From Piscinibacter sp047602365 (lineage in GTDB: Bacteria; Pseudomonadota; Gammaproteobacteria; Burkholderiales; Burkholderiaceae_C): a DNA stretch of 64,000 nucleotides. Location of the stretch: positions 1,488,001-1,552,000 of the forward strand of contig JASGHM010000002.1 of assembly GCA_047602365.1 (NCBI GenBank), read 5' to 3'. The notes under the pieces are model-generated. The model did no database searches, was not told the DNA's origin, and saw only the letters and a program-made list of their open reading frames with translations. Positions 1 to 8,698 of the stretch are shown here, piece by piece (position 1 is the first letter of the stretch; each line of letters starts with the position of its first letter). Made by a program: the position numbers and the translations under genes.

Positions 1-342
1 GCCACCGGCCCGAAGGAAGAAGACCACGCCGCGCATCACCCGCCGGGTGCTGCCGCGGCCGCGTCGGCCAGTCCCACGCCGGGGCAGATGGACACGATGA
101 TGAAGTCGATGCAGGAGATGCACGACAAGATGATGGCCGCCAAGACGCCGGAGGAGCGCGCCCGGCTGATGCAGGAGCACATGAAGCTGATGCAGGATGG
201 CATGGCCATGATGGGCCGCATGCACGGCGGCAAGGGCGGCATGGGCGGCGGCATGTCGATGAGCCCTGACACGATGGGCAAGCGCATGGACATGATGGAA
301 ATGATGATGCAGATGATGATGGACCGCGAGGCGGCCAAGTGA
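1..342 (+). CDS. Met/His-rich putative copper-handling protein (5' end outside window)
   Basis: The reading frame is open from base 1, so the N-terminus lies upstream; the internal ATG at 88 is probably not the true start. The visible 113 residues hold a His/Ala/Pro-rich stretch followed by a tail in which about one residue in four is methionine (motifs such as MMKSMQEM, GGMGGGMSM, MMQMMM). Such Met clusters are typical periplasmic Cu(I) or Ag(I) ligands. The stop overlaps the GTG start of the next gene, a heavy-metal ATPase, in a GTGA arrangement, so the two are translationally coupled and probably act together in copper tolerance. No named domain is recognised; the copper role is inferred from composition and neighbour. 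Confidence 0.6.
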   Translation, partial: ATGPKEEDHAAHHPPGAAAAASASPTPGQMDTMMKSMQEMHDKMMAAKTPEERARLMQEHMKLMQDGMAMMGRMHGGKGGMGGGMSMSPDTMGKRMDMMEMMMQMMMDREAAK

Positions 343-2579
343 CGGGCGCGACGCCCGATCCCGGCCTGGCCATGCACGATCACTCGAAACATAGCCACCA
401 CGACCACGGCCGGCCCGCGCATGCCGCGGCAGGCCGAGTGGCGGCGCCGGCCGGCGATCCGGGCCAGGTCGAGTACACCTGCCCGATGCACCCGCAGGTG
501 CGCCAGAGGGGGCCTGGCCACTGCCCCATCTGCGGCATGGCGCTGGAACCCGTGCTGGCGACGGCCGAGCAAGGCGAGAGTGCCGAGCTGCGCGACATGA
601 CGCGGCGGCTCTGGATCGGCACCGCGCTGGCGCTGCCGGTGTTCGCGCTCGAGATGGGCGGCCACCTGTTCGACATCCACCATCTCGTTGCGCCGCAGAT
701 GTCGAACTGGCTTCAGCTGCTGCTGGGCACGCCGGTCGTGCTGTGGGCCGGCTGGCCCTTCTTCACCCGCGCGGTCGCGTCGGTGAAGAACCGCAGCCTG
801 AACATGTTCTCGCTGATCGCGCTGGGCACCGGTGCGGCCTGGCTGTACAGCATCGTCGCAACGCTGCTGCCCGGCCTGTTCCCACCCGCGCTGCGCGGGC
901 CGGATGGTGCGGTGGCGGTCTACTTCGAGGCCGCTGCCGTCATCACGGTGCTGGTGCTGCTCGGCCAGGTGCTCGAGCTGCGCGCGCGGGAGAAGACCTC
1001 GGGGGCCATCAAGGCGCTGCTCGGCCTGGCGCCGAAGACCGCCGTCAAGGTCGACGCCGATGGCAGGGACGAGACGGTCCCGGTCGACACCATCCAGGTC
1101 GGCGACCTGCTGCGCGTGCGCCCCGGCGAGAAGGTGCCGGTCGACGGTGAACTCAGCGAAGGCAAGGGCAACGTCGACGAGTCGATGGTGAGCGGCGAGC
1201 CGATCCCGGTGGCCAAGGCGGTCGGCTCCAAGGTGACGGCCGGCACGCTGAACCAGACCGGCGGCTTCGTGATGCGCGCCGAGAAGGTCGGCGCCGACAC
1301 CCTGCTGGCGCAGATCGTCCACATGGTCGCCGCCGCCCAGCGCAGCCGCGCGCCGATCCAGCGCATGGCCGACCAGGTCGCGGGCTGGTTCGTGCCGGCG
1401 GTCATCCTCGTCGCCGCGCTGACCTTCGTGGCCTGGCTGGTCTGGGGGCCGACACCCGCGTTCAGCTACGCGCTGGTCACCGCGGTCGCCGTGCTCATCA
1501 TCGCCTGCCCCTGTGCGCTGGGCCTGGCGACGCCGATGTCCATCATGGTCGGCGTCGGCAAGGGTGCCCAGCACGGCGTGCTGATCCGCGACGCCGAGGC
1601 GCTGGAGAAGATGGAGAAGGTCGACACGCTGGTGGTCGACAAGACCGGCACGCTGACCGAAGGCCGACCGAAGGTCGTGCACATCGAAGCCGCGCCCGGC
1701 TTCGCGGCGGACGAGGTGCTGCGCAAGCTCGCCAGCGTGGAGCGGGCCAGTGAACACCCGCTGGCGATGGCGATCGTGATGGACGCGCAGGCGCACGGGC
1801 TGGCGCTGGCGCCGGTCAGCGACTTCGACTCGCCGGTCGGCCAGGGCGTGATCGGCAGCGTCGAAGGTCAGGCCGTCGTCTCGGGCAGTGCCCGGTTTCT
1901 GGCCGAGCAGGGCCTCGACAGCGGCAGCCTTGCCGGGTCGGCCGAACTGCAACGCGCCCGGGCAGCGACGGTCATCTTCGTGGGCATCGGCGGCAGGCTG
2001 GCCGGCTTCGTGGCCATCGCCGACCCGATCAAGGCAACCACGCCGCAGGCCTTGCAGGCACTGAAGGCCGCCGGGCTGCGTGTGGTCATGCTGACCGGTG
2101 ATGGCCAGACCACCGCCGAAGCGGTCGGCCGCGAACTCGGCATCGACGAGGTGGTGGCCGACGTGCTGCCGCAGGACAAGGCCGAGGTGGTCAGGCGCCT
2201 GCAGGCCGAGGGGCGCGTCGTGGCGATGGCCGGCGACGGCGTCAACGACGCGCCGGCGCTGGCCCAGGCCACGATCGGCGTGGCCATGGGCACCGGCACC
2301 GACGTCGCCATGGAGAGCGCGGGCATCACGCTGCTGAAGGGCGACCTGATGGGCATCGTGCGGGCACGCACGCTGTCGCGCGCGACGATGCGCAACATCC
2401 GGCAGAACCTGTTCCTGAGCTTCGCCTACAACGTGGCCGGCATCCCGCTCGCCGCCGGTGTGCTGTACCCGTTCTTCGGGCTGCTGCTGTCGCCGGTGGT
2501 CGCCGCCGCCGCGATGGCGCTGTCCTCGGTCAGCGTCATCGGCAACGCGCTGCGCCTGCGCGCCATCCGCGTCGAGTAG
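339..2579 (+). CDS. Heavy-metal (copper/silver-type) translocating P-type ATPase
   Basis: A 746-residue P1B-type ATPase of the inner membrane, expected to export Cu(I) or a similar soft metal from the cytoplasm at the cost of ATP. The N-terminus has a His-rich segment (residues ~12-29) and then a heavy-metal-binding module with CPMHP and CPICGMALEP (~49-72) in place of the usual CxxC HMA domain, as in CopA/SilP relatives of metal-resistance islands. Clear core motifs are CPC in the membrane (390-392), the phosphorylation site DKTGT (434-438), the HP locus (H473-P474) and GDGVND (632-637). It starts at GTG, overlapping the stop of the Met-rich gene. Metal specificity cannot be read with certainty; CPC with these Met-rich neighbours favours copper. 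Confidence 0.93.
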   Translation: MTGATPDPGLAMHDHSKHSHHDHGRPAHAAAGRVAAPAGDPGQVEYTCPMHPQVRQRGPGHCPICGMALEPVLATAEQGESAELRDMTRRLWIGTALALPVFALEMGGHLFDIHHLVAPQMSNWLQLLLGTPVVLWAGWPFFTRAVASVKNRSLNMFSLIALGTGAAWLYSIVATLLPGLFPPALRGPDGAVAVYFEAAAVITVLVLLGQVLELRAREKTSGAIKALLGLAPKTAVKVDADGRDETVPVDTIQVGDLLRVRPGEKVPVDGELSEGKGNVDESMVSGEPIPVAKAVGSKVTAGTLNQTGGFVMRAEKVGADTLLAQIVHMVAAAQRSRAPIQRMADQVAGWFVPAVILVAALTFVAWLVWGPTPAFSYALVTAVAVLIIACPCALGLATPMSIMVGVGKGAQHGVLIRDAEALEKMEKVDTLVVDKTGTLTEGRPKVVHIEAAPGFAADEVLRKLASVERASEHPLAMAIVMDAQAHGLALAPVSDFDSPVGQGVIGSVEGQAVVSGSARFLAEQGLDSGSLAGSAELQRARAATVIFVGIGGRLAGFVAIADPIKATTPQALQALKAAGLRVVMLTGDGQTTAEAVGRELGIDEVVADVLPQDKAEVVRRLQAEGRVVAMAGDGVNDAPALAQATIGVAMGTGTDVAMESAGITLLKGDLMGIVRARTLSRATMRNIRQNLFLSFAYNVAGIPLAAGVLYPFFGLLLSPVVAAAAMALSSVSVIGNALRLRAIRVE

Positions 2580-2606
2580 CCGGCTTCGCCGGCGCGCTCG
2601 TGCGCC
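2579..2606 (+). terminator. Tandem GC-rich hairpins after the P-type ATPase
   Basis: Two short inverted repeats follow the ATPase stop codon: GCCGGC/GCCGGC with a TTC loop (2579-2593) and GGCGC/GCGCC (2591-2606). They overlap by three bases, so they would compete. There is no T-run, so an intrinsic terminator is only a weak call; they may instead protect the mRNA 3' end. Confidence 0.3.
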
Positions 2607-2640
2607 CGCCTTCCGCGTTCCGCTCAGAACGACCAAACAA

Positions 2641-2660
2641 AAGCTTCGTTCGTTTTCGCG
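2641..2660 (+). promoter_or_regulatory. Candidate sulfur-responsive upstream motif (GCTTCGTTC)
   Basis: The sequence AAGCTTCGTTCG lies 54 bases before the first gene of the sulfur block. The core GCTTCGTTC recurs before the ssu operon (47053-47061) and before the encapsulin/cysteine operon (34951-34959), in each case oriented toward the downstream gene. A shared regulator or promoter element is inferred; its identity is unknown. Confidence 0.35.
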
Positions 2661-2705
2661 ACCTCGCCACGGAGACTTCGGCCTCGTTCCTTACGCGACG
2701 AGTCC

Positions 2706-3926
2706 ATGACCACCGTGCTCTCCGTGGCGCGCGCAGCCCCCAGCGTTGCGCCCGCCTTCGACATCGATGCCGTCACCGAACGGCTGGCGCAGGCGCTGGC
2801 CGCCACCGCGGTCGAGCGTGACCGCGCCGGCGGCCATGCCGCCGCGCAGCGCGAGCTGATCCGCGCCAGCGGGCTGCTGGCGTTGACCGTGCCGAAGCGC
2901 CACGGTGGCCTCGGCGCCGACTGGCCGACGCTGTACCGCGTGGTGCGCCGACTCGCGCAGGCCGACAGCGCGCTGGCCCATGTGTTCAGCTTTCACCACC
3001 TGCAGATCGCCAGCCTGCTGCTGTACGGCAACGCGGAGCAGCAGGACCGCCTGCTGCGCCTGACGATCGCCGAGCGGCTGTTCTGGGGCAACGCGCTGAA
3101 CCCGATCGACCGCGGCCTGACCGCCACGCGCGTCGACGGCGGCTGGGTGCTCGACGGCCACAAGAGCTTCACCTCCGGTGCACTCGGCTCCGACCGGCTG
3201 ACCCTGTCCGCGCACCTGCGCAGCGAGGGCGAAGGCGCGCCGCCGTTCCTGATCGGTAACCTGGCGACGCACAGTCCGGGCCTGCGCGTCAACGCCGACT
3301 GGGATGCCTTCGGGCAGCGCCAGACCGACAGCGGCTCGGCGCGCTTCGAGCAGGTCTTCCTCGCCGATCGTGACGTGCTGCAGGCGCCGGGCGTGCTGCC
3401 CACGCCGCGCGCCTCGCTGCGCACGCTGGTCTCGCAGCTGACCATGGCCAACCTCTACCTCGGCATCGGCGAAGGTGCGTTCGACGCCGCACGGCAGTAC
3501 ACGCTGGGCCAGGCCCGGCCGTGGATCGACGCCGGCGTGGCACGTTCGGCCGATGACCCTTTCGTGCAGCACCGCTACGGCAGCCTGTGGCTGCTGCTGC
3601 GTCCGGCGCAACTCGCCGCCGACGCGGCGGCGCAGCGCCTGCAGGCGGCGCTTGACCTCGGCGCGGCGCTGGACGCGGCCGAACGCGGCGAGGTCGCGGT
3701 GGCGATCGCCGAGGCCAAGGTGCTGGCGCAGCGCGCCGGTGTCGAGGTCAGTTCGCAGCTGTTCGAGCTGACCGGTGCGCGCTCAACCTCGTCGCGCCTG
3801 GGCCTGGACCGCTTCTGGCGCAACGCCCGCGTGCACACGCTGCACGACCCGGTGGACTACAAGCTGCGCGACATCGGCCGCTTCCGCCTCGAGGGCCGCG
3901 TGCCCGAGCCGGGTTCGTACTCCTGA
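2706..3926 (+). CDS. SfnB/DszC-like acyl-CoA dehydrogenase-family flavoprotein
   Basis: A 406-residue member of the acyl-CoA dehydrogenase fold. In this context the family members are flavin-dependent sulfur-acquisition oxidoreductases (SfnB, DszC-like) rather than fatty-acid enzymes. An N-terminal helical domain (~20-130), a beta domain including the stretch DGHKSFTSGA (~145-155) and a C-terminal helical bundle ending near FWRNARVHTLHDPVDYK are visible; the last resembles the flavin-monooxygenase-type C-terminal domain. It opens a run of sulfur genes and is followed after 10 bases by metN. A second, distinct paralogue lies at 12106-13341, so the block is bracketed by two such enzymes. The substrate is unknown; a sulfone, sulfonate or thioether is inferred from the neighbours. 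Confidence 0.8.
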   Translation: MTTVLSVARAAPSVAPAFDIDAVTERLAQALAATAVERDRAGGHAAAQRELIRASGLLALTVPKRHGGLGADWPTLYRVVRRLAQADSALAHVFSFHHLQIASLLLYGNAEQQDRLLRLTIAERLFWGNALNPIDRGLTATRVDGGWVLDGHKSFTSGALGSDRLTLSAHLRSEGEGAPPFLIGNLATHSPGLRVNADWDAFGQRQTDSGSARFEQVFLADRDVLQAPGVLPTPRASLRTLVSQLTMANLYLGIGEGAFDAARQYTLGQARPWIDAGVARSADDPFVQHRYGSLWLLLRPAQLAADAAAQRLQAALDLGAALDAAERGEVAVAIAEAKVLAQRAGVEVSSQLFELTGARSTSSRLGLDRFWRNARVHTLHDPVDYKLRDIGRFRLEGRVPEPGSYS

Positions 3927-3936
3927 GGGCCGCGGC

Positions 3937-4764
3937 ATGAGCATCACTCTCGTTCCCGCCGCCGCCGAGCCGCTGATCCGCCTCGAGCAGGTGGCCAGGT
4001 CGTTCCGCCTGCCGAACGGCGAGCGTTTCGATGCGGTGCATCCGACGACGCTGGAGATCGCGCGTGGCGAGGTGTTCGGCCTGGTCGGCAAGAGCGGCGC
4101 CGGCAAGTCGACGCTGCTGCGCCTGATCAACCTGCTGGAGCGCCCCGACCAGGGCCGCGTGTTCGTCGCCGGCCAGGAGCTCAGTGCACTCGGCAAGCGC
4201 GAACTGCGCGACGCGCGCCAGGGCATCGGCATGATCTTCCAGCAGTTCAACCTGCTGGCCAACGCCAGCGTGCGCGACAACGTCGCCTTCCCGCTGCGCA
4301 TCCATGGCCGGCACGACGCCGCGCAGGTCGACGCCCGCGTGCGCGAGTGCCTGGCGCTGGTCGGCATCGCCGAGAAGATCGATGCCCACCCGGCACAGCT
4401 GTCCGGCGGCCAGAAACAGCGTGTCGCGATCGCCCGCGCGCTGGCCTCGCAGCCCGCGGTGCTGCTGTGCGACGAACCGACCTCGGCGCTGGACGCCGAG
4501 ACCACCGAGGCGCTGCTGGCCACGCTGCGCGACATCAATGCGCAGCTGGGTGTGACCATCGTCATCGTCACCCACGAACTGCCGGTGGTGAATGCGCTGT
4601 GCCGCCAGGTCGCGGTGGTGGAAGCCGGCCGCATCGCCGAACGTTTCAGCCTGGCCGATCCGCCCTCGCTGCCGAAGACCCGCCTGGGCCGCGAGTTGCT
4701 GCGCCTGCAGGGCGGCCCCGAGCAGGGCCATGAACTCGAACGCCTGGAGGCCGCCTGTGCCTGA
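3937..4764 (+). CDS. metN: MetN-like ABC transporter ATP-binding protein lacking the NIL domain
   Basis: A 275-residue ATPase that would energise uptake of methionine or another sulfur compound with MetI and MetQ. Walker A is GKSGAGKST (51-59), the signature is LSGGQKQR, and Walker B is LLCDEPTSALD, followed by the switch histidine in VTHE. Characterised MetN proteins are about 340 residues and carry a C-terminal ACT-like NIL domain that senses methionine. Here the protein ends some 35 residues after the switch region, so this regulatory domain is missing. The ATG at 3937 was chosen because it follows the preceding stop closely and matches the family N-terminus. The 3' end overlaps the GTG start of metI. 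Confidence 0.88.
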   Translation: MSITLVPAAAEPLIRLEQVARSFRLPNGERFDAVHPTTLEIARGEVFGLVGKSGAGKSTLLRLINLLERPDQGRVFVAGQELSALGKRELRDARQGIGMIFQQFNLLANASVRDNVAFPLRIHGRHDAAQVDARVRECLALVGIAEKIDAHPAQLSGGQKQRVAIARALASQPAVLLCDEPTSALDAETTEALLATLRDINAQLGVTIVIVTHELPVVNALCRQVAVVEAGRIAERFSLADPPSLPKTRLGRELLRLQGGPEQGHELERLEAACA

Positions 4765-5419
4765 GAACATCGTCGCGATCCTGCCCGAGCTGTGGACGGC
4801 CGTCGGCCAGACGCTGCTGATGCTCGGCATCGGCCTGAGCGCCGCCGTGCTGCTCGGCGGGCCGCTGGGCATCTGGCTGTTCCTGCTCGGCCCGGGGCAG
4901 TCGCTCGACAACCGCGCCCTGCACACCGTGGTCGGCTGGGCGGTGAACACGGTGCGTTCCTTCCCCTTCATCATCCTGCTGGTCGCGCTGGTGCCGTTCA
5001 CCCGCGTGATCGCCGGCAGCTCGATCGGGCCGGTGGCCGCCGCGGTGCCGCTGTCCTTCGCGGCGATTCCCTACTTCGCGCGGCTGGTCGAGCAGAACCT
5101 GCGCGAGGTGCCGCGCGGCGTCATCGAGGCGGCCCACGCGATGGGCGCCAGCGAGCTGCAGATCGTGCTGCGTGTGCTGCTGGTCGAGGCTCGCTCGGGC
5201 CTGGTGCTGGCGCTGACCGTGCTGGCGATCAGCTTCCTGTCGTACTCCGCGGTGGCCGGCGTGGTCGGCGGCGGCGGCATCGGCGACCTGGCGATCCGCT
5301 ACGGCTACTACCGCTTCCAGACCGACGTGATGGTGCTCACCGTGGCGCTGCTGATCGTGCTGGTGCAGCTCATCCAGTTCTCCGGCAACGCCATCGCGCG
5401 GCGCCTGGACAAACGCTGA
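4757..5419 (+). CDS. metI: MetI-like ABC transporter permease
   Basis: A 220-residue inner-membrane permease of the MetI family with about five hydrophobic segments and the EAA-loop region around EAAHAMGASELQIVLRVLL (~120-138), which contacts the ATPase. The GTG start at 4757 overlaps the end of metN by eight bases and gives the usual family N-terminus (VPENIVAILPELWTA), so translation is coupled. It is followed after 29 bases by the binding protein metQ. Confidence 0.9.
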   Translation: MPENIVAILPELWTAVGQTLLMLGIGLSAAVLLGGPLGIWLFLLGPGQSLDNRALHTVVGWAVNTVRSFPFIILLVALVPFTRVIAGSSIGPVAAAVPLSFAAIPYFARLVEQNLREVPRGVIEAAHAMGASELQIVLRVLLVEARSGLVLALTVLAISFLSYSAVAGVVGGGGIGDLAIRYGYYRFQTDVMVLTVALLIVLVQLIQFSGNAIARRLDKR

Positions 5420-5448
5420 ACCCTTCCCACTTCAAAGGAACTCCCACC

Positions 5449-6291
5449 ATGTCCTACGCCCGCCGCAGCCTGCTCGCTGCCCTCGCCTTCACCTCGGCCG
5501 TCGCCGTCACTGCCATCACGCTGCCCGCCCAGGCACAGGAGAAGAAGGAGCTGACCATCGGCGCCACTGCCGGCCCCTACGCCGACCAGGTGAAGTTCGG
5601 CATCAAGCCGATCCTCGAGAAGAAGGGCTACCGCGTCAAGGTGGTCGAGTTCAACGACTACATCCAGCCCAACTTCGCGCTCGCGCAAGGCTCGCTGGAC
5701 GCCAACGCCTTCCAGCACATCGTCTACCTGACCAAGTTCGCGACCGAGAACAAGCTGGCGCTGAGCGAGCTGCTGAAGGTGCCGACCGCGCCGATCGCGA
5801 TCTACAGCAAGAAGCACAAGACGCTGGACGTGAAGGAAGGCGCCACCGTCGCGCTGCCCAACGACCCGACCAACGCGGCACGTGCGCTGGTGGTGCTGCA
5901 GGAGCTCGGCTGGGTGAAGCTGCGCGACGGCGTCGACCCGATCCGCGCTTCCGAGAAGGACGTGGCGGTCAACCTGAAGAAGGTCAAGCTGGTGCCGATC
6001 GAGGCCGCCCAGCTGCCGCGCTCGCTGGACGACACCGACTACTCCTTCGTCAACGGCAACTTTGCGCTCGCCTCCGGCCTCAAGCTGACCGAAGCACTGG
6101 CGCTGGAGAAGACCAGCCCGACCTACCAGAACCTGGTGGCGGTGCGCACCGAGGACAAGGACAAGCCCTGGGTCAAGGACATCGCCGAGGCCTACCGCTC
6201 GCGCGAGTTCCTGGCCGTCACCGAGACGCGCTTCGCCGGCTTCGTGAAGACCGACTACCAGCAGGCCCTCACGGCCGCCGCCGCGAAGTAA
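5449..6291 (+). CDS. metQ: MetQ/NlpA-family substrate-binding protein
   Basis: A 280-residue periplasmic binding protein with an N-terminal signal peptide (RRSLLAALAFTSAVAVTAI, cleavage near AQAQ). The mature part has the NlpA/MetQ hallmarks GPYADQVKFGIKPILEKKGY, VVEFNDYIQPNFALAQGSLDANAFQH and LPRSLDD. No lipobox cysteine is visible, unlike E. coli MetQ, so it may be soluble. It is the third gene of a metN-metI-metQ transporter; an AAAGGAA ribosome site precedes the ATG. The ligand may be methionine or another thioether, since a flavin monooxygenase follows directly. Confidence 0.9.
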   Translation: MSYARRSLLAALAFTSAVAVTAITLPAQAQEKKELTIGATAGPYADQVKFGIKPILEKKGYRVKVVEFNDYIQPNFALAQGSLDANAFQHIVYLTKFATENKLALSELLKVPTAPIAIYSKKHKTLDVKEGATVALPNDPTNAARALVVLQELGWVKLRDGVDPIRASEKDVAVNLKKVKLVPIEAAQLPRSLDDTDYSFVNGNFALASGLKLTEALALEKTSPTYQNLVAVRTEDKDKPWVKDIAEAYRSREFLAVTETRFAGFVKTDYQQALTAAAAK

Positions 6292-6298
6292 GAGCGCC

Positions 6299-7699
6299 GT
6301 GGCCAAGACCCTGCGTTTCAACGCGTTCCAGATGAACGCGGCCTCGCACCAGTCGCCGGGGCTGTGGCGGCATCCGCGCGATCAGTCGTACCGCTACACC
6401 GATCCGGACCACTGGATCGAGCTGGCGCGGCTGCTCGAGCGCGGCGTCTTCGACGGCATCTTCCTTGCCGACGTGCTGGGCATCAACGACGTCTACGCCG
6501 GTTCGCACGAGGCCGCACTGCGCCACGGCGTGCAGGCGCCGCTGAACGACCCGCTGGCGCTGGTGCCGCTGATGGCGGCGGTGACCACGCACCTGGGCTT
6601 CGGCGTCACCGCGGCGATCAGCTACGAGCAGCCCTACTCGTTCGCGCGCCGCATCAGCACGCTGGACCACCTGACACGCGGCCGCATCGGCTGGAACATC
6701 GTCACCGGCTACCTCGACAGCGCGGCGCGCAACCTCGGCCTGCCTCGGCGGGCCCACGACGATCGCTACGACCAGGCCGACGAGTACCTCGACGTGGTCT
6801 ACAAGCTGTGGGAACACAGCTGGGAAGACGGCGCGGTGCGCCGCGATCGCGCCAGCGGCGTCTACGTCGACCCGGCGAAGGTGCATGCCATCGGCCACCG
6901 CGGCACGCACTACCAGGTGCCCGGCATCCACCTCAGCGAACCTTCGCCGCAGCGCACGCCGGTGCTCTACCAGGCCGGCACCTCGTCGCGTGGCTTGAAG
7001 TTCGCGGGACGGCATGCCGAGTGCGTGTTCGTCAGCGGGCCGACGAAAGCCATCATCGCCAGGCACGTGAAGGCCTTGCGCCAGGCCGTGGCCGACGCCG
7101 GCCGCGACCCGGCCAGCCTGCTGATCTACGCGCAGGCGCTGGTCATCACCGCGCCGACCGAGGCCGAGGCCCGCGCCAGGCAGGCCGAGTACGAGCGTCA
7201 CATCGACGTCGAAGCCTCGCTCGCACTGCTGTCGGGCTGGACCGACGTGGACTTCAGCCGCTACCCGCTGGATGCCACCATCGAGTACCTCGACACCGAC
7301 GCCGGCCGCACGGCGCTGGCCTCGTTCAGCGCCGCCGATCCGAGCCGGCGCTGGACGGTGGGCGAAGCGGCGCGCTTCATCGGCCTGGGCGGCCGCGGCC
7401 CGGTGCTCACCGGCGACCCGCGCCAGGTGGCCGACGCGCTGGAGTCCTGGGTCGACGACACCGGCATCGACGGCTTCAACCTGACCTACGCGCTGTCGCA
7501 CGAGACGATCCGCGACGTGGTCGAGCTGATCGTGCCCGAGCTGCAGCGGCGCGGCCGCTACCCCACCGCTTACGCCGACGGCGCGCTGCGCCACAAGCTG
7601 TTCGGCCGCGGTGCCCGCCTCGGCGCCGACCACAGCGCGCGGCGCGTGCGCATCGACGCGCCCGCGTTCATACCGAGCCACGACACCGTTCCTGCCTGA
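6299..7699 (+). CDS. NtaA/SnaA/DszA-family FMNH2-dependent monooxygenase
   Basis: A 466-residue bacterial-luciferase-like (LLM) flavoprotein. Family relatives (DszA, NtaA, SnaA, SfnG-like) use reduced FMN from a separate reductase to cleave C-S or C-N bonds. Recognisable features are FNAFQMN at the N-terminus, the ERGVFDGIFLADVLG segment (~49-63), and SAARNLGL and GRIGWNIVTGYLDSA near the flavin site. It starts with GTG seven bases after metQ, so it belongs to the same transcript. No flavin reductase lies in this block; SsuE at 46434-46994 is the only one seen in the window. The substrate is probably a sulfone or other organosulfur compound taken up by the neighbouring transporters. Confidence 0.85.
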   Translation: MAKTLRFNAFQMNAASHQSPGLWRHPRDQSYRYTDPDHWIELARLLERGVFDGIFLADVLGINDVYAGSHEAALRHGVQAPLNDPLALVPLMAAVTTHLGFGVTAAISYEQPYSFARRISTLDHLTRGRIGWNIVTGYLDSAARNLGLPRRAHDDRYDQADEYLDVVYKLWEHSWEDGAVRRDRASGVYVDPAKVHAIGHRGTHYQVPGIHLSEPSPQRTPVLYQAGTSSRGLKFAGRHAECVFVSGPTKAIIARHVKALRQAVADAGRDPASLLIYAQALVITAPTEAEARARQAEYERHIDVEASLALLSGWTDVDFSRYPLDATIEYLDTDAGRTALASFSAADPSRRWTVGEAARFIGLGGRGPVLTGDPRQVADALESWVDDTGIDGFNLTYALSHETIRDVVELIVPELQRRGRYPTAYADGALRHKLFGRGARLGADHSARRVRIDAPAFIPSHDTVPA

Positions 7700-7721
7700 C
7701 CTCCTGCTGAGAGAAACATCC

Positions 7722-8688
7722 ATGACAAGAAACACCTTCACCCGGCGTACCGCGCTGACCCTGGCCGCCGCGGCACTCACCCTGGCCAGCCGGCTTCGCC
7801 CAGGCGCGCGAGACCGTGCGCATCAGCTACCAGCGCTCGTCCACGCTGCTGACGCTGATCAAGCAGAACGGCACGCTGGAGAAGAAGCTCGCGCCGCTGG
7901 GCGTCGACGTCAGCTGGCACGAACTGCAGGGCAACGCGCTCCTGCAGGCGCTGAACACCGGCAGCGTCGACATCCATGCCGACGTGGCCGACGCCTACGC
8001 GCTGTTCACCCAGGCCGCCAACGCACCGCTGACCTACATCGCCAAGGAGACCTCGGCACCGTCGGCGCAGGCGGTGATCGTGCCGGCCGACTCGCCCGCA
8101 CGCAGCGTGGCCGACCTGAAGGGCAAGCGCATCACCGTGCTGAAGGGCGCCGGTGCGCATTACCTGCTGCTGGTCGCGCTGAAGCAGGCCGGCCTGAAGC
8201 CAGGCGACGTCGACCTGCGTTTCCTCGACCAGCAGGACGGCGTGACCGCCTACAGCACCGGCGCGGTCGACGCACTGTCGATCTGGGACCCGCTGCTCGG
8301 CGCGCAGCTGAAGGACGGCCGCAGCCGCGTGCTGGCCGATGGCCGCCAGACCGGCGTCGAGTACGCGCGCTACTACACCGCTACCACCACCTTCGCGAAG
8401 GCACACCCGGACGTGCTGCGCGTGGTCTTCGAGGAACTGCAGGCCACCGGCCGCTGGGTCAAGGCCAACCCGAAGGAAGCCGCGCAGCGCCTCGCGCCGC
8501 TGTGGGGCAACGTGCCGCCGGAGACGGTCGAGCAGGTCAATGCGCGGCGCAGCTACGCGATCGTGCCGGTGCAGCGCGAAGGCCTGGCCGAGTTGCAGCG
8601 CATCGCCGACACCTTCCGCGAAGCCGGGCTGATCAACCGCGAACTGAAGGCCACCGAGATCCCGATCTGGGCGCCGGTTCAGCCTTGA
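7722..8688 (+). CDS. ssuA: Aliphatic sulfonate-type ABC substrate-binding protein (frameshift in signal peptide)
   Basis: A sulfonate/taurine-type periplasmic binding protein. The ATG at 7722 opens a signal peptide (RRTALTLAAAALTLAS), but one extra base at about 7790-7791 moves translation out of frame. Removing it gives ...LASGFAQARETVRISYQRS and a normal ~321-residue SsuA-like protein with VADLKGKRITVLKGAG and VDALSIWDPLL. Without repair only a signal-less product from GTG 7816 would be made. A base-call error is more likely than decay, as the rest is intact. It lies 22 bases after the monooxygenase and 10 bases before a second SsuA-like gene. Confidence 0.82.
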
Positions 8689-8698
8689 GGACGAGACC

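Noticed and set aside
36..2636. An 866-codon open frame on the minus strand opposite the P-type ATPase
   Set aside because: It is Arg/His/Gln/Ala-rich shadow sequence typical of antisense frames in high-GC genes; the + strand has a fully conserved ATPase.
2706..3926. Fatty-acid acyl-CoA dehydrogenase as the function of the gene
   Set aside because: The fold fits, but the setting among sulfur-uptake genes and the C-terminal type favour the SfnB/DszC-like branch.
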